DNA from: CAYFJO01 sp964343305
GTDB lineage: Bacteria > Planctomycetota > Planctomycetia > Pirellulales > Pirellulaceae
DNA length: 64,000 nucleotides
Assembly: GCA_964343305.1 (NCBI GenBank)
Contig: CAYFJO010000007.1
Location: forward strand, 5,535-69,534
Direction: 5' to 3'
Shown here: positions 42,725 to 57,931 of the stretch, piece by piece
Position numbering within the stretch: position 1 is the first letter of the stretch
How the letters are laid out: the number at the start of each line of letters is the position of its first letter
The notes under the pieces: generated by a model
Databases searched by the model: none
What the model saw: the letters and a program-made list of their open reading frames with translations, nothing else
Told to the model about the DNA's origin: nothing
Position numbers and translations under genes: made by a program

Positions 42725-43777
42725 TTACATTGAAGAACCAAAGTGTGGATGAATCCTGGTAATAAAGTCATTTTTTCCCTTTTGCTGAACTTCAATATCC
42801 AGATCCATAAACATTTTGACAACTTCGAGATGCGTTGTCGTATGCTGAGACAAGTTTGATGTGCGAAACTGACCGCCCACACCGCCCGTGTGTGCGCTGA
42901 TCGCCAGCGGCAAGACCAATTGATCGGCTAGATGCTCGCCCACTGGGACGTCGACATCCAAATACGACTTGGCCGCTCTCCAGGCTCGCCCGGCGACTTT
43001 TTCCGCGGCAAGGCCCTGTTTGCCGAAGGCGATTGCCACGTGAGTGACGTTTTCGTATTCCATCTCAACGACGACGACGTTGCCCGCGCACGACGTGTTG
43101 TTGATCTCTTCGATCGAGCAACACCGTCGACCCCAGCCCGACTTGCGCGCCATCGTATCGCACTGACGCTCGCCGATATGCCGTGGCAGTTTTGCCACCA
43201 GTGCACGAACGCGACGCTCCTTGCGCTTGCCACGCTCGGTCAATGAGAACGGACGAAATCGCTCGACCGGCTGGACGTGGACCGTGAATTTGCCGCCGCC
43301 GGCTGGATGGAATCCAGGCCGCTCGATCGCAGCCCTAGTATGGATGCCGATGCGCTGGAGCAGCGGCAGATACGATTTTGCCAGAAAGTCGAATGGCGGG
43401 GCAAAGGGATTGTGAGTTCCACCTTCGAGCGTCACCGTCGAAGGACCGTCGGCGAGCCACAACGCCGGCAAGATCGTCTGAAGGACCAGGGTCGTGCTGC
43501 CGGCCGTGCCAATTCGAAAATGGTAATCCCCGGCCCGAATCTGACCTGGCACAAAGACCAGTCGCGACGAACCGACCTCGCATCCCTCGACCGACCCGCC
43601 ACAAACTTCGGCCGCGGCTTGGACGCCGGTCGCATGCTGGCGCTTCAATCCCGGTTTGTCCCGCCCTGCGCGGATCTTGTCGATCGTGATGGGAGTGCCC
43701 GTCACCATCGCAAGCGCCAGCGACGACCGGACAATTTGCCCGCCGCCTTCACCAAATGATCCATCAATTTTCAACAT
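42725..43777 (-). CDS. rtcA: RNA 3'-terminal phosphate cyclase
   Basis: RtcA converts RNA 3'-phosphates to 2',3'-cyclic phosphates through an enzyme-AMP intermediate. Seen: LKIDGSFGEGGGQIVRSSLA at the start, KRQHATGVQAAAEVCGG, FRIGTAGSTTLVLQTILPAL, GGTHNPFAPPFDFL, GGGKFTVHVQP, and the adenylated His in TNLSQHTTTHLEVVKMF. The length of 350 is usual. It stands alone; RtcB and the RtcR regulator are not near, although in enterobacteria rtcBA is an operon. The end IHPHFGSSM is normal. Confidence 0.96.
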   Translation of the reverse strand: MLKIDGSFGEGGGQIVRSSLALAMVTGTPITIDKIRAGRDKPGLKRQHATGVQAAAEVCGGSVEGCEVGSSRLVFVPGQIRAGDYHFRIGTAGSTTLVLQTILPALWLADGPSTVTLEGGTHNPFAPPFDFLAKSYLPLLQRIGIHTRAAIERPGFHPAGGGKFTVHVQPVERFRPFSLTERGKRKERRVRALVAKLPRHIGERQCDTMARKSGWGRRCCSIEEINNTSCAGNVVVVEMEYENVTHVAIAFGKQGLAAEKVAGRAWRAAKSYLDVDVPVGEHLADQLVLPLAISAHTGGVGGQFRTSNLSQHTTTHLEVVKMFMDLDIEVQQKGKNDFITRIHPHFGSSM

Positions 43778-43792
43778 AGATTACTCACAATT

Positions 43793-43858
43793 GAACAGAA
43801 GGAAACAAAGCAAACGAAGAGTCATATTTCTCTTTGTTACCTTTGTTTGCTTCTGTTC
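43793..43858. repeat. Inverted repeat, GAACAGAAG family, copy 2
   Basis: GAACAGAAGGAAACAAAG on the left mirrors CTTTGTTTGCTTCTGTTC on the right with few mismatches and a central AT-rich loop. It lies upstream of rtcA and resembles 16763-16827 in both arms. Confidence 0.85.
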
Positions 43859-44047
43859 CCAACAAGTATTCGCTGGATGACCACACAACCTTTAAAAGGA
43901 TGTCCCTCGTGGACTGCAAGTTCGCGCAGTCGCGAATTCGCGCAAATTGAGGTAAAATAGTGAAAAGTGTGACTCGCTTGGCTGCGTTTCGTGCCTATTC
44001 CAATAGTTGGAGAATATGCAAGCGATTCATCATCAAGGGACAGAAGA

Positions 44048-44989
44048 ATGGTTGTAGGATGCCCTGGTTGCGGCAAGCAACATAACGTGGCCGAAAATAT
44101 GGCAGGCCGACGTGCGAAGTGTTCGTGCGGTACGGTCATTCAAATCCCACAGGCATTGGCTCCGGCTCAACCGAGCGCTCCTGTGCAGCCAGACCCAATG
44201 CCGGCTCAGCCGAATCCAGCGCCGGCCCAAGACCCATTGTTCAACCAGCAGTTTCCGACCGAATCTGATCCATTCGCCCAGCAACAGCCCTTTGCACAGC
44301 AAGCAGACCCATCTTCCCAACAGCCTGCCGCCCCATTTCAACAACCGCAAGTCCAGCAGGCACAACCTGGACAATCGCCGAACCAATTTGCTCAGCCGTT
44401 TGGAACTCCAGGGTCAGCCGGGCCGGTGCCAAACCAGATGGCACCGAGTCAAATGGCGCCCATGCCCGGCCAGCCTGGTGCGATGCACGGCCAGATGGCT
44501 CCAACAGAACCTGTCGTATGTCAGTTTCGATATGGCAAGCCCCAACCATGGTTTCTGGCCTGCGTCATCATCGCTGGTATCGCCGGCATCTGGATGATCT
44601 ATGCCGGCTTCTTCGATAACAAAGGTTGGGCCATCAACAACGCCCCCATGCCACCTTGGGCGGCGACGCTTTTCTTTGAATGTTTCGGTTGGATTGCCCT
44701 CGGTGCGTTTTGTTTTGTGATCGGCGGATACTTGTTTCAGCTAAATCATCCGCACCATGTCGCGATCACTCAGACATCGTTGCTCATTCCCAAAGGAACA
44801 TTCACTCACGAAGTGCTCCGCTTGCCACTTCAGCAGGTCAGCGTCAAAACTGCGGGCGAGGGCATGGCGACGCAACTGCATGTCAAACATCCTGGCGGCA
44901 CCATTCAACTGCGCTCCGCTCTGTTCCCGTCAAGCAACGACTTCGATCATTTTCTCGCCCAATTGCAGCAGCGCGTCCCCACCAGTTGA
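44048..44989 (+). CDS. Zinc-ribbon membrane protein with Gln/Pro-rich linker and PH-like tail
   Basis: The ATG at 44048 (MVVGCPGCGKQH), preceded by GGGACAG, is favoured over a GTG at 43991. Residues 1-35 form a small four-Cys zinc ribbon (CPGCG, then CSCG). Residues about 40-160 are Gln/Pro/Ala-rich and repetitive (PAQPNPAPAQD, QQPFAQQADPS). Two membrane helices follow (LACVIIAGIAGIWMIYAGFF, FFECFGWIALGAFCFVIGGY), and the last 75 residues (HHVAITQTSLLIPKGTFTHE) resemble a small PH-like domain. Such zinc-ribbon membrane proteins with low-complexity linkers are typical of planctomycetes; function is unknown. It stops 10 bases before the large exported protein, so the two may be coupled. Confidence 0.8.
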   Translation: MVVGCPGCGKQHNVAENMAGRRAKCSCGTVIQIPQALAPAQPSAPVQPDPMPAQPNPAPAQDPLFNQQFPTESDPFAQQQPFAQQADPSSQQPAAPFQQPQVQQAQPGQSPNQFAQPFGTPGSAGPVPNQMAPSQMAPMPGQPGAMHGQMAPTEPVVCQFRYGKPQPWFLACVIIAGIAGIWMIYAGFFDNKGWAINNAPMPPWAATLFFECFGWIALGAFCFVIGGYLFQLNHPHHVAITQTSLLIPKGTFTHEVLRLPLQQVSVKTAGEGMATQLHVKHPGGTIQLRSALFPSSNDFDHFLAQLQQRVPTS

Positions 44990-44999
44990 TTGGCTCACC

Positions 45000-47900
45000 A
45001 TGAAGAACTTGCTCCTCGGGATCTGCCTCGCTTGTTTGCTCCCTTTGGAATCCGCCTTGGCCCAGCAAATAGAGCCGCCGATCAAAGACGATGTGTTCGC
45101 ACGTAAGAATTTAGTCGCCTGGTGCATCGTTCCGTTCGACGGAAAAGAACGCGGACCGGCCGAGCGGGCAGAGATGATCAAACGTTTGAGCTTGCGTCGC
45201 GTGGCCTACGATTGGCGCAACGAACACGTGCCGACGTTCGAACAAGAGATCCTGGAATACAAAAAACGCGACATCGAGTACTTCGCCTTTTGGAGCGTCC
45301 ACGATGAAGCGTTCCGGCTATTTGAAAAGCATGGTTTGAAGCCGCAGATCTGGCGAACGCTTGGCTCGCCCGGCGGCGCTTCACAGGACGCACGCGTTGC
45401 CGAGGCCGCAAAGCAAATGCTGCCGCTCGTTGAACGCACGCGAAAACTTGGCAGCAAGCTGGGCCTGTACAACCACGGCGGTTGGGGCGGTGAGCCGGAG
45501 AACATGGTTGCGGTGTGCAAGTATTTACACAAGCATCACGACGCAAAACATGTGGGCATCGTTTACAACTTGCATCACGGTCACAGCCACATCGGCGACT
45601 TTGCCAAATGGCTGGAGTTGATGAAACCGCACCTGCTCTGTTTAAACCTGAACGGCATGGAGACCGACGGAGACAAGAAGGGCCGCAAGATTCTGCCGCT
45701 GGGCGAGGGCGAACATGACGTCGCTCTGTTGAAGACCATTCGTGACTCAGACTACGACGGACCAATCGGCATCATCGGACACACGCAGGATGATGTCGAA
45801 CAGCGATTGCAAGACAACCTGGACGGACTGGATTGGATTCGGCCGCAACTGAAAGGCGCGCCGGCGGGACCAAAACCAACGCTGCGCACATGGTCGCCAC
45901 AAAAACACGCGCCGCCCGCAAATCAGCCAGGCGTCCTGCTCAAAGGCCGATCGGAGTATCGCAAACCGCCGATTACGATCGAATGCCGCGCCACGTTGAC
46001 CAGCAAGAACGGATACAACATCCTCGTCGCCAACGACACGAAAAAATCGGGCGCTCACTGGGAAATCTTTTCCATGAATGGAAGTGGGTTGTTGACCGCC
46101 TACCTGCCTGGCTACAAACCGGACCACGTTCGCTCCAAAGCAATGATCTGTGACAATCAGCCGCACTCGTTGGCGATGATCTTCGAGTCGAATCGCGTGC
46201 AGATGTTTGTCGATGGCAAGCAAGTTGCCGACCAGTCTATTGAGGCGACTGGCCGGGAAACGGTTGCAGGCGGACTAGCGATCGGCGGACTCGTAGAAGG
46301 GGGACTCGGTTGCAGCGGAACGATTCAATGGGTTCGCATCTCGAGCGGACAGCGCGAATTGGCGGCATCACCCGATGTAAAGAATGACGGCGAAACGCTG
46401 CTTTTGTGGCGGCCGGTGGAGTACAAGGAGGCGTCCGAGAAGTCATCGGCCAATGCGCCGTATTCGCTGGAATTTGTTGCTGAGTTGCTCAACAAAGCCA
46501 GTGGTGGAAGTCCGCATCGTGGGCTGATGGCGTTCAGTTCCGCAAAGTCGGCGTGCCTCTCTTGCCACAAGATCGGCCAGCATGGCGGGAGCGTTGGTCC
46601 GGATTTGACGAAGATTGCAGGTGAGCGAAAACCGCACGAAATTGTCGAGTCGGTGTTGTGGCCCAAACGTCATGTGCGGCCGGAATTTGTGGCGCATCAA
46701 ATCGTCACCGACGACGGCCGCAGCCGCCAAGGCTACATCGTCAAACGAGATGACAAACAGATCGTTTTCCGCGATCCGACGAAAACAGAGCAGACGGACT
46801 TTTCAATCGCGCTCGACGAGATCGAGCAACAGCGAGAAGTTGGTTCGTTGATGCCCGACAACTTGCTGGCCTCAATGACCGCCGACCAACAGATTGATTT
46901 GTTGCGGTTCCTGCTTGCCCTGGGTGGACCAGATGGTCTGCCCGCCGACGAGATGGACGCGCTGCTGTCCCATGCGATGGCGCACGCGCATGGCCCCGCC
47001 TCGTTTCCCTTCGACCGCAAGCCGCTGCATCCCAAGGACTGGCCCAACTGGCAACATCACGTCAACCGCGATCGCATCTACGACTTTTATGCCAAGCAGG
47101 CGGACTATTTTCGTGCACAGGAAAAACGGTCACCGCTCTTGATGGAGTTTCCGGGACTCGACGGCGGCGAGCTTGGTCATTGGGGCAACCAAAACGAACA
47201 GACTTGGGCCAGCGACCGGTGGAACGAGACAAAGCTTGGCAGTGTGCATTGCGGAGTGTTTCGCGGAGCCGGCGTCACGGTTCCGCGTGGCGTGTGCGTG
47301 CGGTTGGGGGACGATGGCGAGTTGTCCGCGTGTTTCAATCCCAACACGTTGACCTACGACGCGCTGTGGACCGATGGCTTTGTCAAGTTTTCGTCCGTCC
47401 GCCACGGCTTTATGCACGGTGCGATGATGGACGGTCGTGGGTTGCCGCGACCCGCGAGTGAACGCATCAACAAGCCGTTTAAATACCTTGGCTTTTTCCG
47501 TAGCGGCAAACGCATACTGTTTTCGTATCGCGTCGGTGATGAGCATCTGCTCGATGCTCCTTGGGTCGAAGACGGGCAGCTTACACGGGTCATCCTGCCG
47601 GCCGACGAGCATCCGTTGCGGCATTTGTTGCGCGACGCGACGCCGCAGTGGCCACAAACCATGACAACGCCGGTCGAGCATGGAAGCGGTTTACCATACG
47701 CGGTGGACACGATCCATTTGCCGACGCAGAACCCCTGGAGTGCGCTGCTGTACTGTAATGGCCAGGGCTTTTTGCCGGACGGTTCCGCCCTTGTTTGCAC
47801 GATGCAGGGCGACGTCTGGCACGTGTCGGGGTTTGAATATCCATCCAAACAAGCCACATGGCGACGATTTGCCGCAGGGCTGCATCATGCGCAGGGATTG

Positions 47901-49472
47901 CTGGTCGACGACGATGGAATCTTCGTGATCGGGCGCGACCAAATCACGCGATTGCACGATTTGAATAGCGACGGCGAAGCGGATTTCTACGAATGTTTCA
48001 GCAACGCCTTCAAAACCTCGCCGGCAGGACACGACTTCATCTGCGGTTTGCAGCGCGACGCGGCCGGCAACTTCTACACTGCGTCGGGCAACCAAGGATT
48101 GTTGCGAATCTCCAAGGACGGCCAACGAGCCGACGTGATCGCGACGGGCTTTCGCAATCCAGATGGTTTGGGATTGCTGCCAGACGGGACGGTGACCGTT
48201 CCCTGCTCCGAAGGCGGGTGGACGCCCGCGTCGATGATCTGTGCCGTTCGGCCACAAGATTCACTTCCTCATTTTGGATATCCCGGCCCGCGAAACGGCA
48301 AACGACCGGAACTGCCATTGGTTTATCTGCCTCGCGGGCTGGACAACTCCTGCGGGGGACAAACGACCGTCACGAGCGATCGTTGGGGGCCACTTGAAAA
48401 TCAACTGCTACACTTTTCATTCGGCACGGGGGCGCACCTGCTGTTGCTGCGCGACGAGGTCGGCGGGCAACTCCAAGGGGCCGTCGTTCCGCTGCCCGGC
48501 GAATTTCGTTCGGGTGCGCATCGTGGACGGTTCAGCCCCCACGACGGTCAGCTTTACATCACCGGCATGCAAGGTTGGGGGAGCTATACGCCGGACGTCG
48601 GTTGTCTTCAACGAGTGCGCTATACGGGCGAATCGGTGCAACTGCCGATCACATTTCACATTCACGAAAATGGCATTCGCATCACGTTTTCCGCAACGCT
48701 GGATTCGAAAGTGGCCGGGGACGCGCGAAGTCATTTCGCCCAGTGTTGGAATTATCGTTACAGCAGTGCCTATGGTTCGCCCGAATTTTCGACGCGGCAC
48801 ATGGGCATGCGAGGGCATGATGTCGAGCCCATCACGTCGGTGCATGTGCTGAGCGACGGCAAGACGATATTCTTGGAAATGCCCGACCTTCAGCCCGTGA
48901 ATCAACTCCATTTGCGATTGCAATCGTCGGCCGATGTGTTTCACGATTTGTTCGTAACGGTGCACGCGCTTGACGAGCCGTTCGACGAACTGCCCGACTA
49001 CCGTCCGACCAACAAGACCATCCGTCCCCATCCGATCCTTGCCGATTTGGCAATGGCGACCCGCAGTGTGCCCAACCCACATCGCGCGAAGATCGAAGGT
49101 GCACGTCCCGTGACGATCGAAACCGGAACCAACTTGTCATACGTACAGCGCACCGTTCGTGTCCGAGTTGGCGAACCCATCGCGTTGACGCTCTCGAATC
49201 CCGATGTCGTGCCACACAACTGGGCTCTCGCTAAACCAGGCACACTGCAAAGAGTCGGTCTTTTGACCAACCATTTGATCTCCGATCCCGAAGCAGCGCT
49301 CCGACATTACGTGCCTCAGACCAGCGACGTGCTGGTGTTCACCGACGTGGTTCTGCCGCGCAACAGATTCACCATCTACTTTCACGCACCCAAGCAACCG
49401 GGCCGCTATCCTTATTTGTGCACCTTCCCCGGCCACTGGCCTGTGATGAATGGCGAATTGATCGTCGAGTAA
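45000..49472 (+). CDS. Exported fusion: TIM barrel, LamG-like, cytochrome c, propeller and blue-copper domain
   Basis: The ATG at 45000 gives 1490 residues with a signal peptide (MKNLLLGICLACLLPLESALA); the open frame upstream lies in the previous gene. Residues about 30-275 are a xylose-isomerase-like TIM barrel (GLYNHGGWGGEPENM, VGIVYNLHHGHSHIGD). Residues about 300-430 are LamG-like (MFVDGKQVADQS). A heme site CLSCH is near 519-523 in the PVC cytochrome context (GGSVGPDLTKIAGE, IEQQREVGSLMPDNLLA). Residues about 640-1330 hold a DUF6797-like part and a propeller (GLHHAQGLLVDDDGIFVIGR, FRNPDGLGLLPDGT). The end (about 1365-1490) is azurin/plastocyanin-like with copper ligands in PHNW, LCTFPGHW and VMNG. 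It is therefore likely a periplasmic sugar oxidase with its own electron chain. Confidence 0.88.
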   Translation: MKNLLLGICLACLLPLESALAQQIEPPIKDDVFARKNLVAWCIVPFDGKERGPAERAEMIKRLSLRRVAYDWRNEHVPTFEQEILEYKKRDIEYFAFWSVHDEAFRLFEKHGLKPQIWRTLGSPGGASQDARVAEAAKQMLPLVERTRKLGSKLGLYNHGGWGGEPENMVAVCKYLHKHHDAKHVGIVYNLHHGHSHIGDFAKWLELMKPHLLCLNLNGMETDGDKKGRKILPLGEGEHDVALLKTIRDSDYDGPIGIIGHTQDDVEQRLQDNLDGLDWIRPQLKGAPAGPKPTLRTWSPQKHAPPANQPGVLLKGRSEYRKPPITIECRATLTSKNGYNILVANDTKKSGAHWEIFSMNGSGLLTAYLPGYKPDHVRSKAMICDNQPHSLAMIFESNRVQMFVDGKQVADQSIEATGRETVAGGLAIGGLVEGGLGCSGTIQWVRISSGQRELAASPDVKNDGETLLLWRPVEYKEASEKSSANAPYSLEFVAELLNKASGGSPHRGLMAFSSAKSACLSCHKIGQHGGSVGPDLTKIAGERKPHEIVESVLWPKRHVRPEFVAHQIVTDDGRSRQGYIVKRDDKQIVFRDPTKTEQTDFSIALDEIEQQREVGSLMPDNLLASMTADQQIDLLRFLLALGGPDGLPADEMDALLSHAMAHAHGPASFPFDRKPLHPKDWPNWQHHVNRDRIYDFYAKQADYFRAQEKRSPLLMEFPGLDGGELGHWGNQNEQTWASDRWNETKLGSVHCGVFRGAGVTVPRGVCVRLGDDGELSACFNPNTLTYDALWTDGFVKFSSVRHGFMHGAMMDGRGLPRPASERINKPFKYLGFFRSGKRILFSYRVGDEHLLDAPWVEDGQLTRVILPADEHPLRHLLRDATPQWPQTMTTPVEHGSGLPYAVDTIHLPTQNPWSALLYCNGQGFLPDGSALVCTMQGDVWHVSGFEYPSKQATWRRFAAGLHHAQGLLVDDDGIFVIGRDQITRLHDLNSDGEADFYECFSNAFKTSPAGHDFICGLQRDAAGNFYTASGNQGLLRISKDGQRADVIATGFRNPDGLGLLPDGTVTVPCSEGGWTPASMICAVRPQDSLPHFGYPGPRNGKRPELPLVYLPRGLDNSCGGQTTVTSDRWGPLENQLLHFSFGTGAHLLLLRDEVGGQLQGAVVPLPGEFRSGAHRGRFSPHDGQLYITGMQGWGSYTPDVGCLQRVRYTGESVQLPITFHIHENGIRITFSATLDSKVAGDARSHFAQCWNYRYSSAYGSPEFSTRHMGMRGHDVEPITSVHVLSDGKTIFLEMPDLQPVNQLHLRLQSSADVFHDLFVTVHALDEPFDELPDYRPTNKTIRPHPILADLAMATRSVPNPHRAKIEGARPVTIETGTNLSYVQRTVRVRVGEPIALTLSNPDVVPHNWALAKPGTLQRVGLLTNHLISDPEAALRHYVPQTSDVLVFTDVVLPRNRFTIYFHAPKQPGRYPYLCTFPGHWPVMNGELIVE

Positions 49473-49541
49473 TGGTTCCGTTGGTGATGTCAAAATCAAA
49501 ACGTGAAACGGGAAGCAATTGATGCTAAGTACCTGTCCAAA

Positions 49542-49778
49542 ATGAGAAGAATAATGTTAGGGATATTGCAAACCGCCGGCTCTCGTACACTTTCGCGGCG
49601 AGATTGGTTGCGAATTGGTGGCGTTGGAGTTTGCGCACTGACCCTTAGCGATTTGGTTTGCGCCGATAGCAATTCAACGAGCCGTACCCGTCGATTTGGG
49701 CAGGCGAAATCGTGCGTCGTGATCTTTCAATTTGGTGGGCCGGGTCAACAAAACACAATTGCGCAAGATCCAGAATAA
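49542..49778 (+). pseudogene. DUF1501-family gene truncated after its N-terminus
   Basis: The frame begins MRRIMLGILQTAGSRT, then the twin-arginine-like SRRDWLRIGGVGVCALTLSD and KSCVVIFQFGGPGQ, the start of DUF1501 proteins (about 450 residues, GGPSQxDTFD). Here it reads GQQNTIAQDPE and stops at residue 78. The end of the match coincides with an abrupt change of sequence, so a deletion or rearrangement removed more than 80 percent of the gene. It follows the large exported fusion by 69 nt; in planctomycetes DUF1501 genes are usually next to DUF1549 cytochrome genes, and no such partner is here. Confidence 0.8.
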
Positions 49779-50402
49779 GTAGGGTGACGGGAACGGGGAA
49801 TTCTGTGAACTTCGCAAACCCATTTCCCATCCGACAGAACGAGCCAGGCCAAGTTCGTGTTTTCGTCCGATCTGCCGCTTCAAGAATACGATCGAATACC
49901 GATCGCGAAGATCTGATGCCAACTCGTCAAACGACGTCTGTTCAAGTAACGGCGCATCATCCGCGTCGAACGTACCATGCCTCATTTGGTCCAACAAATC
50001 CTTGATTTCGGTCGTTAGGACCTGTCCAAAAACAAAACCGTGATTTGGGAGCAAGCTACCGGCTTCATGCCGGTAGTTCTTGACCTTCCGCCTGAACAAA
50101 AGGCTTAAACCATGTCATGGATGCCACCGAACTTGCTTCGGGGGAGCTTCACCTTTAGTGGTACTTGGTCATAGAAGTAATGTTCCCGCGAAGCAAGTTC
50201 GGGGGCATTCCGAGATCGCAACGCATTTGGTCAGGTAAGTGGTAAGTACCCCCGACATTAAGTCGGGGGCATTTAAAAAGGTCAAACTGCCGTGTCGCCG
50301 CCGCTTCTGGCAGAGCCGGCCGCACACAACCTTGATTGCCAATGATGGGATTCATCGGATAGAATTGCTTTTGGCGACGACACATCCAAGCAGGAAAACA
50401 AA
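49779..50402. other. Gene-poor region with three hairpin repeats
   Basis: No convincing gene was found. It holds CTACCGGC/GCCGGTAG (50056-50076, 5-base loop), a 20-base inverted pair (50121-50140 with 50189-50208, 19 of 20 matching, beginning ATGCCACCGAACTTG) and CCCCCGAC/GTCGGGGG (50249-50269). A minus-strand frame at 49674-50099 shows no family motif and overlaps the DUF1501 stub. The region looks like debris of a rearrangement between the stub and the toxin-antitoxin pair. Confidence 0.6.
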
Positions 50403-50663
50403 ATGGACGAACTTTCAGCCGACAACCAGACATTCGTCAATCAAGTCGTTACATCGGGTCGATTCACAACTCCGCAAGACGCGATTAATGAAGCTGTCCG
50501 TTTGATGCGGGACGAAGAGTCGCGAAACGGTCCGCTTACGACTCAGTTGTTCACTGCCCACGAGTGGTGCGATCGTTTTGAAAAGTGGGCTGCGAGCCAT
50601 CGTGATCTTCCGCGCGAGGCGGACGATAGCCGCGATAGTATTTACGCGGGTCGTGGGGAATGA
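50403..50663 (+). CDS. Antitoxin of a VapBC/ParD-like pair
   Basis: This 86-residue protein starts at ATG 50403 with AGGA 9-12 bases upstream. The N-terminal 45 residues (DNQTFVNQVVTSGRFTTPQD, AINEAVRLMRDEE) match ParD/CopG ribbon-helix-helix antitoxins: a strand for DNA binding followed by two helices. The C-terminal half (EKWAASHRDLPREADDSRDS) should wrap the toxin. It overlaps the PIN-domain toxin by ATGA. The pair probably autoregulates its promoter, as is usual. Confidence 0.85.
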   Translation: MDELSADNQTFVNQVVTSGRFTTPQDAINEAVRLMRDEESRNGPLTTQLFTAHEWCDRFEKWAASHRDLPREADDSRDSIYAGRGE

Positions 50664-51116
50664 TCCTGATCGACACGAATGTGCTGCTGAGAGTCGCGCA
50701 GCCAACTCATTCGCATTGCGCGATTGCCAAGGAAGCGGTGAAGACAGCTCGGCTACGCGGTTTCATTCCCGTGCATCGTTCCCCACGTCATCTACGAGTA
50801 TTGGGTCGTGGCGACGCGGCCAATAGCTGACAACGGACTCGGTATGACGGTCGGTGAGGCAAAGGACGATGTGGCAAAAATCATCGAGCAGTTTCATCTT
50901 CTTCGTGATGAACGGGCGATTTTCGATCATTGGCAGGAACTGGCGTATCAGTATGACGTTCACGGCAAGTCAGCCCACGACACCAGACTCATCGCGGCAA
51001 TGCAATGCCATGGAATTTCAAATCTATTGACGTTCAACGACAAAGACTTTCAGCGTTACGCCGGCATAAGTGTCATCCATCCCGATAACGCGACAAGCCT
51101 TCCCGTTAAGGATTAG
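50660..51116 (+). pseudogene. vapC: VapC-type PIN-domain toxin, single-base frameshift
   Basis: From ATG 50660 the frame reads MILIDTNVLLRVAQPTHSHC to GFIPVHR and stops at 50830. The remaining PIN domain continues in the next frame: IVPHVIYEYWVVATRPIADN, EQFHLLRDERAIFDHWQELA, HGKSAHDTRLIAAMQCHGI, FNDKDFQRY. Removing one C from the run at 50768-50770 restores a continuous protein of about 150 residues. The acidic residues of the PIN site (D5, Glu near residue 42, D in AHDTRL, D in NDKDF) are otherwise intact. It may be a silenced ribonuclease toxin beside its live antitoxin, or a homopolymer sequencing error. Confidence 0.85.
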
Positions 51117-51279
51117 CCCGTCTGAAGCCGCAAATTATGGGAACTTCTGCGAAAGAAGATGCGTCAAACGGAGCACCTCAGTTCCGGCGCGGGTAAACTT
51201 TTGTAGATCAGCTACCCCTAAAAATCTTGCATACCTCGATTTGCTCCGCGCCCAAGTGGAGCCGCACAGGAGTCTCACG

Positions 51280-57639
<6,360 letters not shown>

Positions 57640-57745
57640 CTTTGAGTTAGATGCACGAGATTGCTTCGGAATTCTTGTTAACTCAGCGCACAAAAAAACG
57701 GAAATATATATTCCGTTCTTCAGGATGTTAACGTTTATTCAATCT

Positions 57746-57931
57746 TCAATCGGGCTTCTTTGGGGGTGGCTGTGGTGTAGGCGTATCGCCGTTTTGGGGT
57801 TTGTCTGGTTGAGTGTGGGATTGCGAAAACTTCTGTGATTCAACAACACCTGGCCGCTGGTATGGACCTGGGGACGTCACATCACGTGGATATGTTGTAT
57901 AAGGTATTGATTGGTTATTTTTTGGGGCCAT
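57746..57931 (-). CDS. Small Pro/Gln-rich protein, coupled to the SDH protease
   Basis: The ATG at 57931 lies 17 bases inside the end of the protease gene and is preceded by CAGGGAA about 10 bases upstream, which could serve as ribosome-binding site. The 61-residue product (MAPKNNQSIPYTTYPRDV, TPTPQPPPKKPD) is very rich in Pro, Gln and Lys and has no hydrophobic core, so it would be disordered. It could be a regulator or a substrate of the protease, or a chance frame. Confidence 0.4.
   Translation of the reverse strand: MAPKNNQSIPYTTYPRDVTSPGPYQRPGVVESQKFSQSHTQPDKPQNGDTPTPQPPPKKPD

Noticed and set aside
44757..44999. Upstream extension of the large fusion protein
   Set aside because: The frame is open but overlaps the coding sequence of the zinc-ribbon gene, and a good signal peptide begins at 45000.
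49674..50099. Possible gene of 141 residues on the minus strand
   Set aside because: No family motif, unusual composition, and it overlaps the DUF1501 stub and a hairpin.
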